9,379 bases of DNA from Clostridiales bacterium (GCA_012735285.1 JAAYHT010000085.1:1-9379); one strand, 5' to 3'. Shown: positions 1 to 7,143, counted from the stretch's first letter. Made by a program: numbers and translations. The notes: generated by a model from the sequence alone, not told the origin.

Positions 1-1679
1 ACAATACCGAATACTGATATGCAAGGCAGATAGAACAGTGATACCAAAGATGCCGTTATAACATGAAGCGCTGTCAAATCTAGTCCTACTAAAGGAGCTA
101 TTGACATCTCTCTCCTTACTATCCCCAGGATCAATCCATCTACAGCCTGTCTTGGTAACCCTAGCCATCCTTGGATTACAGGAGATAATCCTTTAGCTAT
201 TAAATCAAGTATGCCTGTCTCTTTAAAAACGGCAGCAATAAGTACAGCTATCATCATTGCTCCAAAAGCTTCTGTCAAGAAATGTTTCATTCTTATCATC
301 AGCTTTTTACCGTATGTCCCTAAACTAGGAACTAAAAGGTTAGGAACTTGGATTATCATCGGGTCTACTTTACCTTTAATAAGCTTATCCCCTATCATGG
401 CAATGATTACAAATACCGTTAGAGAAATAGCTATTACAAGGATAAACAAGAACATAGATTTAGTCGAGATTAATTCCATTAAGGCTCCTGTTTGAGATAT
501 GCATGGTACTGTGAAGCAAACTAAGGTGGTTACTAACAGGCGCTCTTTTTGGCTAGTGCATGCCCTTGTTCCGATAATAGCGGGAACAGCACATCCAAAG
601 CCCATTAATATATTAATAATACTCCCGCCCTGCAGCCCAAACTTGCTCATGATGTTGTCGAATAGTATTCCTAAGCGCGGAAGGTAGCCCAGGTCTTCTA
701 AAAACGAAAACACTATGTAGAACAAGAATACATAGGGTAGTATTAATGCAAATGGCCACTCAAACCCTATTACAAAGATGCCATACTCTCCCACAAGAAT
801 GTTTTGTATCATTCCTTCTGAAATAATTGAAGAAATAATACTCCTGAAAAAAGGTACAACTAAGTCGTTAACTAGAGGCAATAAAATAAAAGCTCTAAGA
901 GCTTTCCCACCACCGACTATTAGTCCTATCGATATGGCCATGATCACTATCGCGATCGGTATGCCAGTTATGGGAGCCATCATCAAATCGCTTATCTTTT
1001 CCTTGTTCCTATCTAGCCTAGTTGTGGTCTTTCGTACCTTCTGTGTAATCTCTTTGGCAGTCTGATATAGTTTAAGCTTAGCTTCTAAAGTGTTACAGGC
1101 TGCACAGCCTAAACCTCCACAGCTCTCTTTTCTTTTGCCAAAGTACATTTCCATATAAAGGGCCTGTTTAAGCTCTTCAATTCCTTGATTCTTGACGGCA
1201 ATAGTCTCAATAACTGTTGCCCCTAATAAGTTAGATAGTAAAGTTGTATTTATTTCAATTCCTTTTTCCTTTGCTACGTCCATAAAGTTCAAAGCAAAGA
1301 CAATAGGTATATTATATTCTTTCAATTCTAAAGCCAGTTCAATGCTTCTTTGTAAGTTAGTAGCATCTAAAACACAGATGATCCCATCTGGATTATTGTT
1401 CAGGAAAATCTTAGCAACTTCCTCTGCCTGTGATTCAGCAGTCAAGGAAAAAACACCGGGTACATCGATCAAGGTATACTTCTTACCTGATAGGTCCATA
1501 CTCGCTTGAGTATAGCTCACTGTTGTACCCGCGAAATTTGAACTTATTGCGTCCATTCCTGTTATTTGTGTGAAAAATACACTTTTACCTACGTTGGGAT
1601 TACCCATAAGCAAAATCTTATTGTCGATAGCAAGATGCTTATGTAAGTCTTTTTCCTTTACGTCAAAGTCCTTGCTCAA
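1..1679 (-). CDS. feoB: Ferrous iron transport protein B, C-terminal end cut by the window edge
   Basis: FeoB is the inner-membrane Fe(II) transporter with an N-terminal GTPase. Translating the minus strand from a TTG at 1679 gives 559 codons with no stop before the window edge; family members are about 600-700 residues, so the end of the membrane domain is missing. The G domain shows G1 GNPNVGKS (residues 26-33), a G2 region with conserved Thr (AGTT, about 50-53), G3 DVPG (72-75) and G4 NFMD (131-134). A cysteine cluster (CGGLGCAAC, about 187-195) links to the membrane domain, which carries the conserved GFGCAVPAI motif near 600. The TTG start overlaps the feoA stop (TTGA), with GAGGAG about 11 nt upstream, so translation is probably coupled to feoA. 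The start choice is inferred; ATG at residue 25 would cut into the G domain. Identification is firm. Confidence 0.95.
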   Translation of the reverse strand, partial: MSKDFDVKEKDLHKHLAIDNKILLMGNPNVGKSVFFTQITGMDAISSNFAGTTVSYTQASMDLSGKKYTLIDVPGVFSLTAESQAEEVAKIFLNNNPDGIICVLDATNLQRSIELALELKEYNIPIVFALNFMDVAKEKGIEINTTLLSNLLGATVIETIAVKNQGIEELKQALYMEMYFGKRKESCGGLGCAACNTLEAKLKLYQTAKEITQKVRKTTTRLDRNKEKISDLMMAPITGIPIAIVIMAISIGLIVGGGKALRAFILLPLVNDLVVPFFRSIISSIISEGMIQNILVGEYGIFVIGFEWPFALILPYVFLFYIVFSFLEDLGYLPRLGILFDNIMSKFGLQGGSIINILMGFGCAVPAIIGTRACTSQKERLLVTTLVCFTVPCISQTGALMELISTKSMFLFILVIAISLTVFVIIAMIGDKLIKGKVDPMIIQVPNLLVPSLGTYGKKLMIRMKHFLTEAFGAMMIAVLIAAVFKETGILDLIAKGLSPVIQGWLGLPRQAVDGLILGIVRREMSIAPLVGLDLTALHVITASLVSLFYLPCISVFGI

Positions 1680-1897
1680 TTAATGTCACTCTCCTCAACT
1701 TGTATCAAAGAAGCTATACAATCTGCTATCGCAATTTCTCTAGAGTCAATTTCCAATAGTGTAGGACCTCCAAAGAAGAGGGAGTCTTTTTTGTAAACCA
1801 CATCGTTTTCTCTTACTCCTAACGACATTAGCAGGTTATTGTTTGGTACGGATATTATCTTATAGTAGTTTCCTTTTTTTGCTTTGTTGATTGGCAT
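1676..1897 (-). CDS. feoA: Ferrous iron transport protein A (FeoA, SH3-like)
   Basis: FeoA is a small cytosolic SH3-like protein that works with FeoB in Fe(II) uptake. The product is 73 residues, the usual size, with the family pattern of a basic N-terminus, a turn around LMSLGVRENDVV, a strand with FGGPTLLEI, and a final strand REIAIADCIASLIQV. The frame is open to a GTG at 1906, but that GTG lies inside the Shine-Dalgarno GGGGGTG (1904-1910), so the ATG at 1897, six bases downstream of it, is the better start. The stop codon overlaps the feoB start. A promoter and two palindromes lie directly upstream, which indicates metal-dependent control of the feoAB operon. Confidence 0.93.
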   Translation of the reverse strand: MPINKAKKGNYYKIISVPNNNLLMSLGVRENDVVYKKDSLFFGGPTLLEIDSREIAIADCIASLIQVEESDIN

Positions 1898-1903
1898 GTT
1901 TTT

Positions 1904-1910
1904 CACCCCC
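1904..1910 (-). promoter_or_regulatory. Shine-Dalgarno that decides the feoA start
   Basis: On the minus strand GGGGGTG is followed by six bases and then ATG (1897). The upstream in-frame GTG at 1906 is the last three bases of this site, so it is unlikely to be the initiation codon. Confidence 0.7.
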
Positions 1911-1911
1911 G

Positions 1912-1927
1912 GTTAGCCATGGCTAAC
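1912..1927. promoter_or_regulatory. Perfect 16-bp palindrome, proximal operator of feoAB
   Basis: GTTAGCCATGGCTAAC is a perfect dyad just upstream of the feoA ribosome site. The TTAG...CTAA outer halves resemble boxes bound by DtxR/IdeR-type metal-dependent repressors. The regulator gene is not in the window, so assignment to that family is inference; a Fur box would look different (GATAATGATTATC-like). Confidence 0.65.
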
Positions 1928-1939
1928 TTGTTTGATTAA

Positions 1940-1969
1940 AGTTTACCATGGCTAACTCTTACCTGTCAA
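1940..1969 (-). promoter_or_regulatory. Sigma-A type promoter of feoAB
   Basis: Minus strand: -35 TTGACA (1964-1969, perfect), an 18-bp spacer, and -10 TAAACT (1940-1945, 4 of 6). A-tracts at about 1975-2006, upstream of the -35, could serve as an UP element. The distal operator overlaps the spacer and -10. The exact -10 is uncertain. Confidence 0.5.
1941..1956. promoter_or_regulatory. Second, imperfect copy of the operator over the feoA promoter
   Basis: GTTTACCATGGCTAAC matches the proximal palindrome at 14 of 16 positions. The two centres are 29 bp apart (1919.5 and 1948.5), close to three helical turns. This copy overlaps the predicted -10 element and spacer, so a bound repressor would block RNA polymerase. 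Confidence 0.6.
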
Positions 1970-2021
1970 TATATTTTAGAAATTTTTTTGAAAAATTTTT
2001 TTAGGGAAAAACAGTAGAAAT

Positions 2022-2303
2022 TTAGACTATTTCACGCTCTATTTCTATTAACTCTCCTTCGACGCTGCCCTCAATGAAATTTACAATATGTGAGGCTATG
2101 CTGTCGGCGTGGGAATTTCCGTTAGTTACATAGGCAATTCCAAGAACAATAATTTGATGGGTATCCTGTTCTCCGACTTCCGCAATTGATACCTTAAATT
2201 TGTTCTGTACCTTTGCACAGATACTTTTGACTACCTTTCTTTTCTCTTTCAAAGAATGGGACCAGGCTATTCTTATCTTTATTCTAATTATCCCTACTAC
2301 CAT
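2022..2303 (-). CDS. DUF503 family protein (YlxP-like)
   Basis: A 93-residue protein that matches DUF503 along its whole length: MVVGIIRIKIRI, then HSLKEKRKVVKSI (about residues 16-28), KFKVSIAEVGEQD (about 35-47), and the HADSIASHIVNFIE segment near the end. The fold is ferredoxin-like and the biochemical role is not established; Bacillus YlxP is linked by neighbourhood to translation factors. Here it lies upstream of feoA in the same direction, but 124 bp separate it from feoA, and that gap holds a separate promoter and operators. The ATG at 2303 follows an AAAGGCGAGAG ribosome site. Family identification is firm, function is not. Confidence 0.9.
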   Translation of the reverse strand: MVVGIIRIKIRIAWSHSLKEKRKVVKSICAKVQNKFKVSIAEVGEQDTHQIIVLGIAYVTNGNSHADSIASHIVNFIEGSVEGELIEIEREIV

Positions 2304-2325
2304 GTCACTCTCGCCTTTAACAAAA

Positions 2326-2362
2326 TGTCACATATACAAAACTAGAAAAATTCTATGTGTCA
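2326..2362. repeat. Imperfect inverted repeat in the duf503/lipB intergenic region
   Basis: TGTCACATA (2326-2334) and TATGTGTCA (2354-2362) are inverted copies with one mismatch, 19 bp apart. They could be regulator sites for the leftward duf503 gene or for the sigma-54 promoter to the right. No regulator can be named. Confidence 0.35.
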
Positions 2363-2380
2363 TAATTACTCACTATAATA

Positions 2381-2430
2381 GTTTAGACAATATTATTATC
2401 CCCAGATCAGTTATTAAATCAAGTCTAAAA
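2381..2430. promoter_or_regulatory. Candidate activator site (inverted repeat) upstream of the sigma-54 promoter
   Basis: TTTAGAC (2382-2388) and GTCTAAA (2423-2429) are perfect inverted 7-mers, about 70-115 bp upstream of the -24 element, the usual distance for a sigma-54 enhancer-binding activator. The 34-bp spacing between arms is long for one dimer site, so they may be two sites or chance in A/T-rich DNA. Confidence 0.35.
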
Positions 2431-2496
2431 CAGCAAATTCTTTAAAGATATAATAAAAAAACACAATTTTTAACGAATTTTCATCAATTTTTACAC

Positions 2497-2513
2497 TTGG
2501 CACGCTGTTTGCA
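2497..2513 (+). promoter_or_regulatory. Sigma-54 (RpoN) -24/-12 promoter of lipBA
   Basis: TTGGCACG-CTGT-TTGCA matches the core consensus YTGGCACG-N4-TTGCW at every defined position. The invariant GG (2499-2500) and GC (2511-2512) are exactly ten bases apart. Transcription would start near 2524, giving a 5' leader of about 24 nt that contains the lipB ribosome site. No equally good sigma-A promoter is visible. Such promoters need an AAA+ activator bound upstream. Confidence 0.85.
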
Positions 2514-2547
2514 TGTATATATGGATATATTAGATCAGGAGGTCTAA

Positions 2548-3195
2548 ATGGAAAGGAAATATAAACTACAGTACTACAAAGACCTAGTTCCCTATACTGA
2601 AGGTCTGAAACTACAAGAAGAGGCTTTTGAAGCTGTGAAGAATAAAGAATATAGCGGAGTTTTCATCCTGCTTCAGCACAAGCCGGTTTATACAATCGGC
2701 AAAGGAGGAGGCAGAGAAAATATACTTCGCTCGGCAGAATTCTTGAAAAGCCAAAATATAGATGTCGTAGATGTAACAAGAGGGGGAAATATAACTTTCC
2801 ATGGTCCTGGACAAATAGTGTTTTACCCCATACTCGATTTGACTCTACTTAAGAAAGACGCTCATTGGTATGTTGACAATCTAGAGGAGGTAATCATCAG
2901 AGTCTTAAAGAACTATGGTGTGGAAGGAACCAGAAAACCCGAGTATCGAGGTGTCTGGGTTGATGATAAGAAAATATCGGCTTTAGGGATATCAGTAAAG
3001 CGCTGGATAACCGGACATGGGGTTTCCTTTAATGTCAATGTGGACAAGGAATACTTCAGTTGGATCAATCCCTGCGGCATCACAGAGTTCGGTATAACCT
3101 CCTTGGAAGATTATGTTAGCGATATCGATATGGAAGTACTAAACAAACAGATCATCAGTAGCTTCGAAGAGGTCTTCCAAATCAAGTTTCAATAA
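2548..3195 (+). CDS. lipB: Octanoyltransferase LipB
   Basis: LipB (lipoyl(octanoyl) transferase) moves octanoate from acyl carrier protein to the lipoyl-domain lysine of 2-oxoacid dehydrogenases and GcvH, the first step of lipoate synthesis. The 215-residue product is of normal length and shows RGGNITFHGPGQ (residues 78-89), the catalytic lysine in KISALGI (Lys142), a GHGVSFNVN strand (156-164) and the catalytic cysteine in NPCGI (Cys176). The ATG follows a strong AGGAGG (2537-2542) with a 5-nt spacer. It is the first gene after the sigma-54 promoter, and lipA begins 19 bp after its stop, so the two form an operon. Confidence 0.96.
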   Translation: MERKYKLQYYKDLVPYTEGLKLQEEAFEAVKNKEYSGVFILLQHKPVYTIGKGGGRENILRSAEFLKSQNIDVVDVTRGGNITFHGPGQIVFYPILDLTLLKKDAHWYVDNLEEVIIRVLKNYGVEGTRKPEYRGVWVDDKKISALGISVKRWITGHGVSFNVNVDKEYFSWINPCGITEFGITSLEDYVSDIDMEVLNKQIISSFEEVFQIKFQ

Positions 3196-3214
3196 CAGAA
3201 AGTAGGATTAAAGT

Positions 3215-4072
3215 ATGCTTAAGAAGCCTGAATGACTAAAGATAAGAGTTTCAGATATAAAACAAATAGAAGAAACTGCAAATTTAATTAGAAAACTTTC
3301 AATTAATACAGTATGCGACAGCGCCGAATGTCCAAACATAGGTGAGTGTTTCGGCAAGAAAACCGCAACATTCATGATAATGGGGAATATCTGTACGAGA
3401 AGATGCAGATTCTGTGCCGTAACCAAAGGTGAGGCTACTCCATTGGATCCTTTAGAGCCTGAACGTATAGGACAGGCTTGCAAGGAGATGGGATTAAAAC
3501 ATGTGGTCGTCACCTCAGTAACTAGAGATGATCTCGAAGATGGTGGTGCAGCACATTTTGTTAAGGTAATGAAAGAGATTCGCAAAAACAATCCTGGATC
3601 TACCGTGGAACTATTAATCCCCGACCTTGCCGGTAACTGGGAAGCTCTGAAATTAATCGTAGATGCTGAACCTGAAATACTTAATCACAATGTCGAAACA
3701 GTGCCTGAACTTTATGAAACTGTTAGACCAAAAGCAATCTACGAAAGATCCTTAGAGCTTCTAAAGAAGGCAAAAGAGTTTAACCCAAAACTTATCACAA
3801 AGTCGGGCATTATGTTAGGACTAGGCGAAAATGAAGAGCAAGTGCTCAGAGTAATGGATGATTTAAGAAGTGTTGACTGCGACATATTAACTATAGGTCA
3901 ATACTTGCAGCCATCATCAGAGCATATAGAGCTAAAAGAGTATATAAGGCCCGAGACATTTGAAGCGTACAAGCAAATTGCAGAAGATAAAGGCTTTAAG
4001 TATGTGGCATCGGGACCCTTTGTAAGAAGTTCATACAATGCCGCATTAGGCTTGGAAAAATTATATAACTAA
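3215..4072 (+). pseudogene. lipA: Lipoyl synthase LipA, interrupted by an in-frame TGA at codon 7
   Basis: LipA is a radical-SAM enzyme that inserts two sulfurs into protein-bound octanoyl groups. From ATG 3215 (AGTAGGA upstream) the frame reads MLKKPE, then TGA (3233-3235), then LKIRVSD onward to a normal end. Counting the stop as one residue gives 285, the usual length. LipA proteins commonly begin KPEWLK, so TGA replaces a TGG Trp codon. The rest looks intact: auxiliary-cluster cysteines C-x4-C-x5-C (34, 39, 45), radical-SAM CTRRCRFC (60-67), HNVETVPELYETVRP and the C-terminal RSSY. No ATG, GTG or TTG lies in frame between the stop and the first cysteine. Restart at ATG 3374 would lose all three auxiliary cysteines. 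Gene identity is firm; whether it is dead, read through or a sequencing error is open. Confidence 0.88.
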
Positions 4073-4120
4073 AATTGTTTTCTCAATCTCATTCGTTTAC
4101 ATAGATTTTTACCTTTATAC

Positions 4121-4181
4121 CGTTGCAGCAGGCTGTTGAATAAAACCCTGTTGCAATGAGTATTTTTTGGGCTATTTTTGC
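4121..4181 (+). repeat. ~60-bp direct repeat, left copy, with terminator-like hairpin
   Basis: This copy begins CGTTGCAGCAGG and ends GGGCTATTTTTGC. It matches the right copy at 5687-5745 except for a few substitutions and a 2-nt indel. Arms 4121-4132 and 4147-4158 form a 12-bp RNA stem with two G-U pairs and a 14-nt loop, followed four bases later by T6. It lies 48 bp after lipA, so it may end the lipBA transcript. A 9-bp identity (AGATTTTTA) also sits just upstream of both copies. Confidence 0.75.
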
Positions 4182-4240
4182 TGTAATATTTCATAAAAAT
4201 CGATAATTGTCGCATGTTATTATAAGTATACTTAGAATAT

Positions 4241-5683
4241 TTGTTTACAAATATCAATTATAACCCATGGTGGAAAACCGGAGTAGTTAATCCTATAATG
4301 TCAAAATCCTTTAAACGCTTAGCCTTTTTTGAAGCAATGAAACGTTTGAACAGAAAAGACATTCGCCGAATCGTGGTGCTCACCGGTGCCCGGCGTGTCG
4401 GAAAAACCACCATTCAATATCAGATGATCGAAGAACTTCTCAAAAGCGGTATTCCACCACAGAAAATTATATATATATCAATGGATCATCCTATGCTGAA
4501 GCTTAGCGGCTTCAGTGATATCCTCGAATGTTATCATGAAAACATCTATGCCGAACAGGACGCATATTTCTTTTTAGATGAAGTCCAATATGCTCAAGAT
4601 TGGGATAAATGGTTAAAAACAATCTATGACATGCAACCTGATACAAAGGTTGTAGCCACAGGCTCAGCTAGTCCCGTATTAATTAAGGGAACTCAAGAGA
4701 GCGGAACCGGTCGTTGGTCCGTAATTCAAGTTCCTACAATGTCTTTTTTTGAATATTGCGAGTTACTTAATCTTGATTTGCCGGTTCTCCCTGAAAAGCT
4801 GAAGATAACTACTCTTGCTCATAAAACACAGCAGCAGCTGACGCACATAATGATACAACTTTCTAAGGTCCAAAACCATTTCAATCGCTACCTGCATGTG
4901 GGTGGCTTTCCGGAACTGGCTCTTGCTGACAATGATATTATGGCTCAGCAGATAATGCGCGAGGACCTTGTTGATAAAGTTCTAAAAAGGGACTTACCCT
5001 CTTTATACAAGATCCGGAATGCCACGGAACTGGAACGAATTTTCCTATACCTATGTAATGTTTCGTCTCAAATAGTATCTATTGAAGCTATTGCAAAGGA
5101 ACTCAGCGGAGTTTCACGACCGACGGTAGAAAACTATATCCGCTACTTAGAAAGTGCCAATTTGATTTACCAGAGCTGGCCGATCAGCATGGCTGGCAAA
5201 AAGATACTAAAAGCTAGACCCAAAATCTATATTGCGGATGCTGCAATCCGTAATGCAGTTCTTATGGATGATTCATTAATTACTGATCCCGTTGAATTGG
5301 GTAAAGCTGTAGAAACTGCCGTTTACAAACATGTTGCGGCCTTTTATTACCAGCAAGCAACAAGCGTTGGTTATTACCGCGGTGGCAGAAAAAACAAGGA
5401 AATTGACATAGTAGTAGATTATCCAAATAGCAAAAAAATCTTAGTAGAGGTTAAATACCGCGAAGGTGCTTCTATTTCTGATGGCGATGCTATTTCTATA
5501 CTAAGCCAAGAAGCATCGGCTTCGATTATTGTAACAAAGAACGCGAATGATTTTGGAGTCCATAAAACAAATACAGGTAATGAGATCATCCATATTCCTG
5601 CCTTCGCATTCCTTTATCTGCTTGGGCACGCTGAGAAGTGTGGAATAAGGGGATTGGATAATAGCCTTCAAAGATTTTTATAA
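4241..5683 (+). CDS. AAA family ATPase with DUF4143 (PD-(D/E)XK-like) C-terminal domain
   Basis: A 480-residue member of the AAA_14/DUF4143 ATPases, which are common in anaerobes and archaea and have no settled role. Visible parts: an NPWW start, Walker A GARRVGKT (49-56), Walker B FFLDEVQ (110-116), a VVATGSAS sensor-like segment (137-144), a winged-helix region (about 278-309, ELSGVSRPTVENYIRYLE), and a C-terminal nuclease-like core with Glu358, EIDIVV (Asp389) and VEVKYR (Glu403, Lys405). TTG 4241 is the only start that keeps NPWW; no good ribosome site precedes it, and ATG 4298 is the alternative. A weak promoter is possible at 4178-4207 (TTGCTG, 18 bp, GATAAT). The gene stands alone between two direct repeats, which suggests insertion as a cassette. 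Family firm, function unknown. Confidence 0.88.
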   Translation: MFTNINYNPWWKTGVVNPIMSKSFKRLAFFEAMKRLNRKDIRRIVVLTGARRVGKTTIQYQMIEELLKSGIPPQKIIYISMDHPMLKLSGFSDILECYHENIYAEQDAYFFLDEVQYAQDWDKWLKTIYDMQPDTKVVATGSASPVLIKGTQESGTGRWSVIQVPTMSFFEYCELLNLDLPVLPEKLKITTLAHKTQQQLTHIMIQLSKVQNHFNRYLHVGGFPELALADNDIMAQQIMREDLVDKVLKRDLPSLYKIRNATELERIFLYLCNVSSQIVSIEAIAKELSGVSRPTVENYIRYLESANLIYQSWPISMAGKKILKARPKIYIADAAIRNAVLMDDSLITDPVELGKAVETAVYKHVAAFYYQQATSVGYYRGGRKNKEIDIVVDYPNSKKILVEVKYREGASISDGDAISILSQEASASIIVTKNANDFGVHKTNTGNEIIHIPAFAFLYLLGHAEKCGIRGLDNSLQRFL

Positions 5684-5686
5684 TAT

Positions 5687-5745
5687 CGTTGCAGCAGGCT
5701 GTTGATTGAAACCCTGTTGCAATGTGTTTTTTGGGCTATTTTTGC
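5687..5745 (+). repeat. ~60-bp direct repeat, right copy, with terminator-like hairpin
   Basis: Same orientation as the left copy 1566 bp away. It begins 3 bp after the ATPase stop. Stem arms 5687-5698 and 5713-5724 enclose a 14-nt loop, with T6 (5727-5732) only two bases after the stem, so this copy is the better rho-independent terminator. It also sits 10 bp from the end of the convergent csm6 gene. Confidence 0.75.
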
Positions 5746-5755
5746 CTCACGTTAT

Positions 5756-7099
5756 TTATATACTATCAATAATAATTCTGTTCAAATCATCGTAAATTGT
5801 AAATGCATTTGGAGGTAAAGTCCCTTTGTAAATAAATGAAATAATCTTCTGGATTTCTTTTAATATTTTATCACTGCTCATTTTGGCATATTGCCTAATC
5901 TCAGCTTCACTTATTTCAGATAAAGTATGCGCCACTTTATTTCTCAAATTCTTATTCGCCTCTTCACACGAATTAAAAAAGTCAATATATTTCTTGTATT
6001 TTTGGCCATTCAGGTTATCAAAAAACTTAAGCATTCCGTTTAATAAGTTCATGCTAATATTCGTATTATCTTTAAGCCCACCACGATAATATTGATCCAA
6101 AAATTCCAGCAACTCAGGATTAGTTGCATTTAACTTTTCTTTGCTTAGTTTATCTTCATCATTAGCCCTTGTATATGTAATTCGCGTTAAATCAAATCCA
6201 AATTTTCGAGCTAAGAATTCTTGCTGCAGGCGAATTATGTATGGATTAAGGCGCAGCATAAATTCCGACAGCCTACCAATCTTTTTTAGGTTATTTAATA
6301 ACATGTAGTAATCTATTAGACCACAGAAGGGCTCTTCTTCTACTGGATAAAAATTAAAGTCTATAGCAAGCTTGCTTATTCCCCTATCTTTCTTTAATTT
6401 TTGTCTGGCTATTAGATGATCTATTATCTTTAAAATCTTGCTATCAGAGTCCATGCCGTAATAATCTGTTATTAATAATCTTTCTTGTTCGTAATGATAT
6501 GAATTTATTAATGCAGCAATCTGTTTTAATATCAATGCTTTCCTTACTTGCATTAATTGAGGTTCAGTACATCTATTGGGTGCACCATCTTCATTATCTT
6601 CATTCAATTCTATCTCTTCATAAGCAGAATAGGTTTTATGTGTATTTGCTAATGATTTGTTTGATGATTCTTCTGGAGTTTTCACCTGGACAGCTCTAAC
6701 TCTACCGAACTTTGGTTCCTGAGCGAGCAGACACATGCTTACCTTCATCTGGGGTGTGCCTGAGCTTAAATTAATTAAAATTTCAGCATCAGGATTATCT
6801 TCCCTAATCCTTTTCATATGCAGATCAAATAACTCTCCAAAGGCATCAAAATCCGATACATCTTCTATATCGGTGTCAATATATATCTTTTCGAGCGGAT
6901 GATTATAATCCTTGGAAAACTTGTCCAACGCAATATCAAAACGATGGTCCTTTTCATTTAGCTGTTTCATCTCTTTTGATAAGACAATATATACTTTTTC
7001 AGGTCTATAGTGCCTTATAATATGCAGCATTGCACCATCACGTAAAGAACGAACAGGGTCAGTACTACCAACACATGTAAACAACACTCTACTATCCAT
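5756..7099 (-). CDS. csm6: Type III-A CRISPR-associated ribonuclease Csm6 (CARF-HEPN)
   Basis: Csm6 is a standalone RNase switched on by the cyclic oligoadenylate made by Cas10 (Csm1) when type III complexes meet target RNA; it then cuts RNA non-specifically. The 447-residue product starts like known Csm6 proteins (VLFTCVGSTDP, then RDGAMLHIIRHYRPEKVYIVLS at about 20-41). The CARF ligand-site motif is LSSGTPQM (111-118). Near the C-terminus RNKVAH (386-391) supplies the HEPN R-x4-H catalytic pair. Length is normal and no frame break is seen. The ribosome site is poor (AAAGGA lies about 20 nt from the ATG). It is read in the same direction as cas6 and csm5, beyond the decayed CRISPR array. No csm1 is present in the window, so activation cannot be shown from here. 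Confidence 0.92.
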   Translation of the reverse strand: MDSRVLFTCVGSTDPVRSLRDGAMLHIIRHYRPEKVYIVLSKEMKQLNEKDHRFDIALDKFSKDYNHPLEKIYIDTDIEDVSDFDAFGELFDLHMKRIREDNPDAEILINLSSGTPQMKVSMCLLAQEPKFGRVRAVQVKTPEESSNKSLANTHKTYSAYEEIELNEDNEDGAPNRCTEPQLMQVRKALILKQIAALINSYHYEQERLLITDYYGMDSDSKILKIIDHLIARQKLKKDRGISKLAIDFNFYPVEEEPFCGLIDYYMLLNNLKKIGRLSEFMLRLNPYIIRLQQEFLARKFGFDLTRITYTRANDEDKLSKEKLNATNPELLEFLDQYYRGGLKDNTNISMNLLNGMLKFFDNLNGQKYKKYIDFFNSCEEANKNLRNKVAHTLSEISEAEIRQYAKMSSDKILKEIQKIISFIYKGTLPPNAFTIYDDLNRIIIDSI

Positions 7100-7143
7100 A
7101 TCTCGGCTTTATCTAATCCTTTCTAGAATAATACAGTTTGATA

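Noticed and set aside
211..1509. Plus-strand open frames of 60-105 codons
   Set aside because: They lie antisense to the clear feoB frame and show no recognisable domain.
1912..1956. Fur boxes upstream of feoA
   Set aside because: The palindromes have TTAGCC/GGCTAA halves instead of the GATAAT-type hexamers of Fur sites.
2200..2445. Plus-strand open frame over the duf503/lipB gap
   Set aside because: It overlaps the 5' part of the DUF503 gene and the upstream regulatory DNA, and the translation is low-complexity hydrophobic sequence.
3233..3275. TGA in lipA as a selenocysteine codon
   Set aside because: No hairpin of the bacterial SECIS type follows the TGA, and the family has tryptophan at this place, not cysteine or selenocysteine.
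3208..3591. Minus-strand open frame opposite lipA
   Set aside because: The plus strand is the conserved lipA sequence; the antisense product matches no family I know.
4069..4257. Small minus-strand open frame between lipA and the ATPase gene
   Set aside because: It spans the direct repeat and its hairpin, and it has no recognisable protein features.
4121..5745. The repeats as terminal inverted repeats of an insertion sequence around the ATPase
   Set aside because: The two copies are in the same orientation, and no transposase lies between them.
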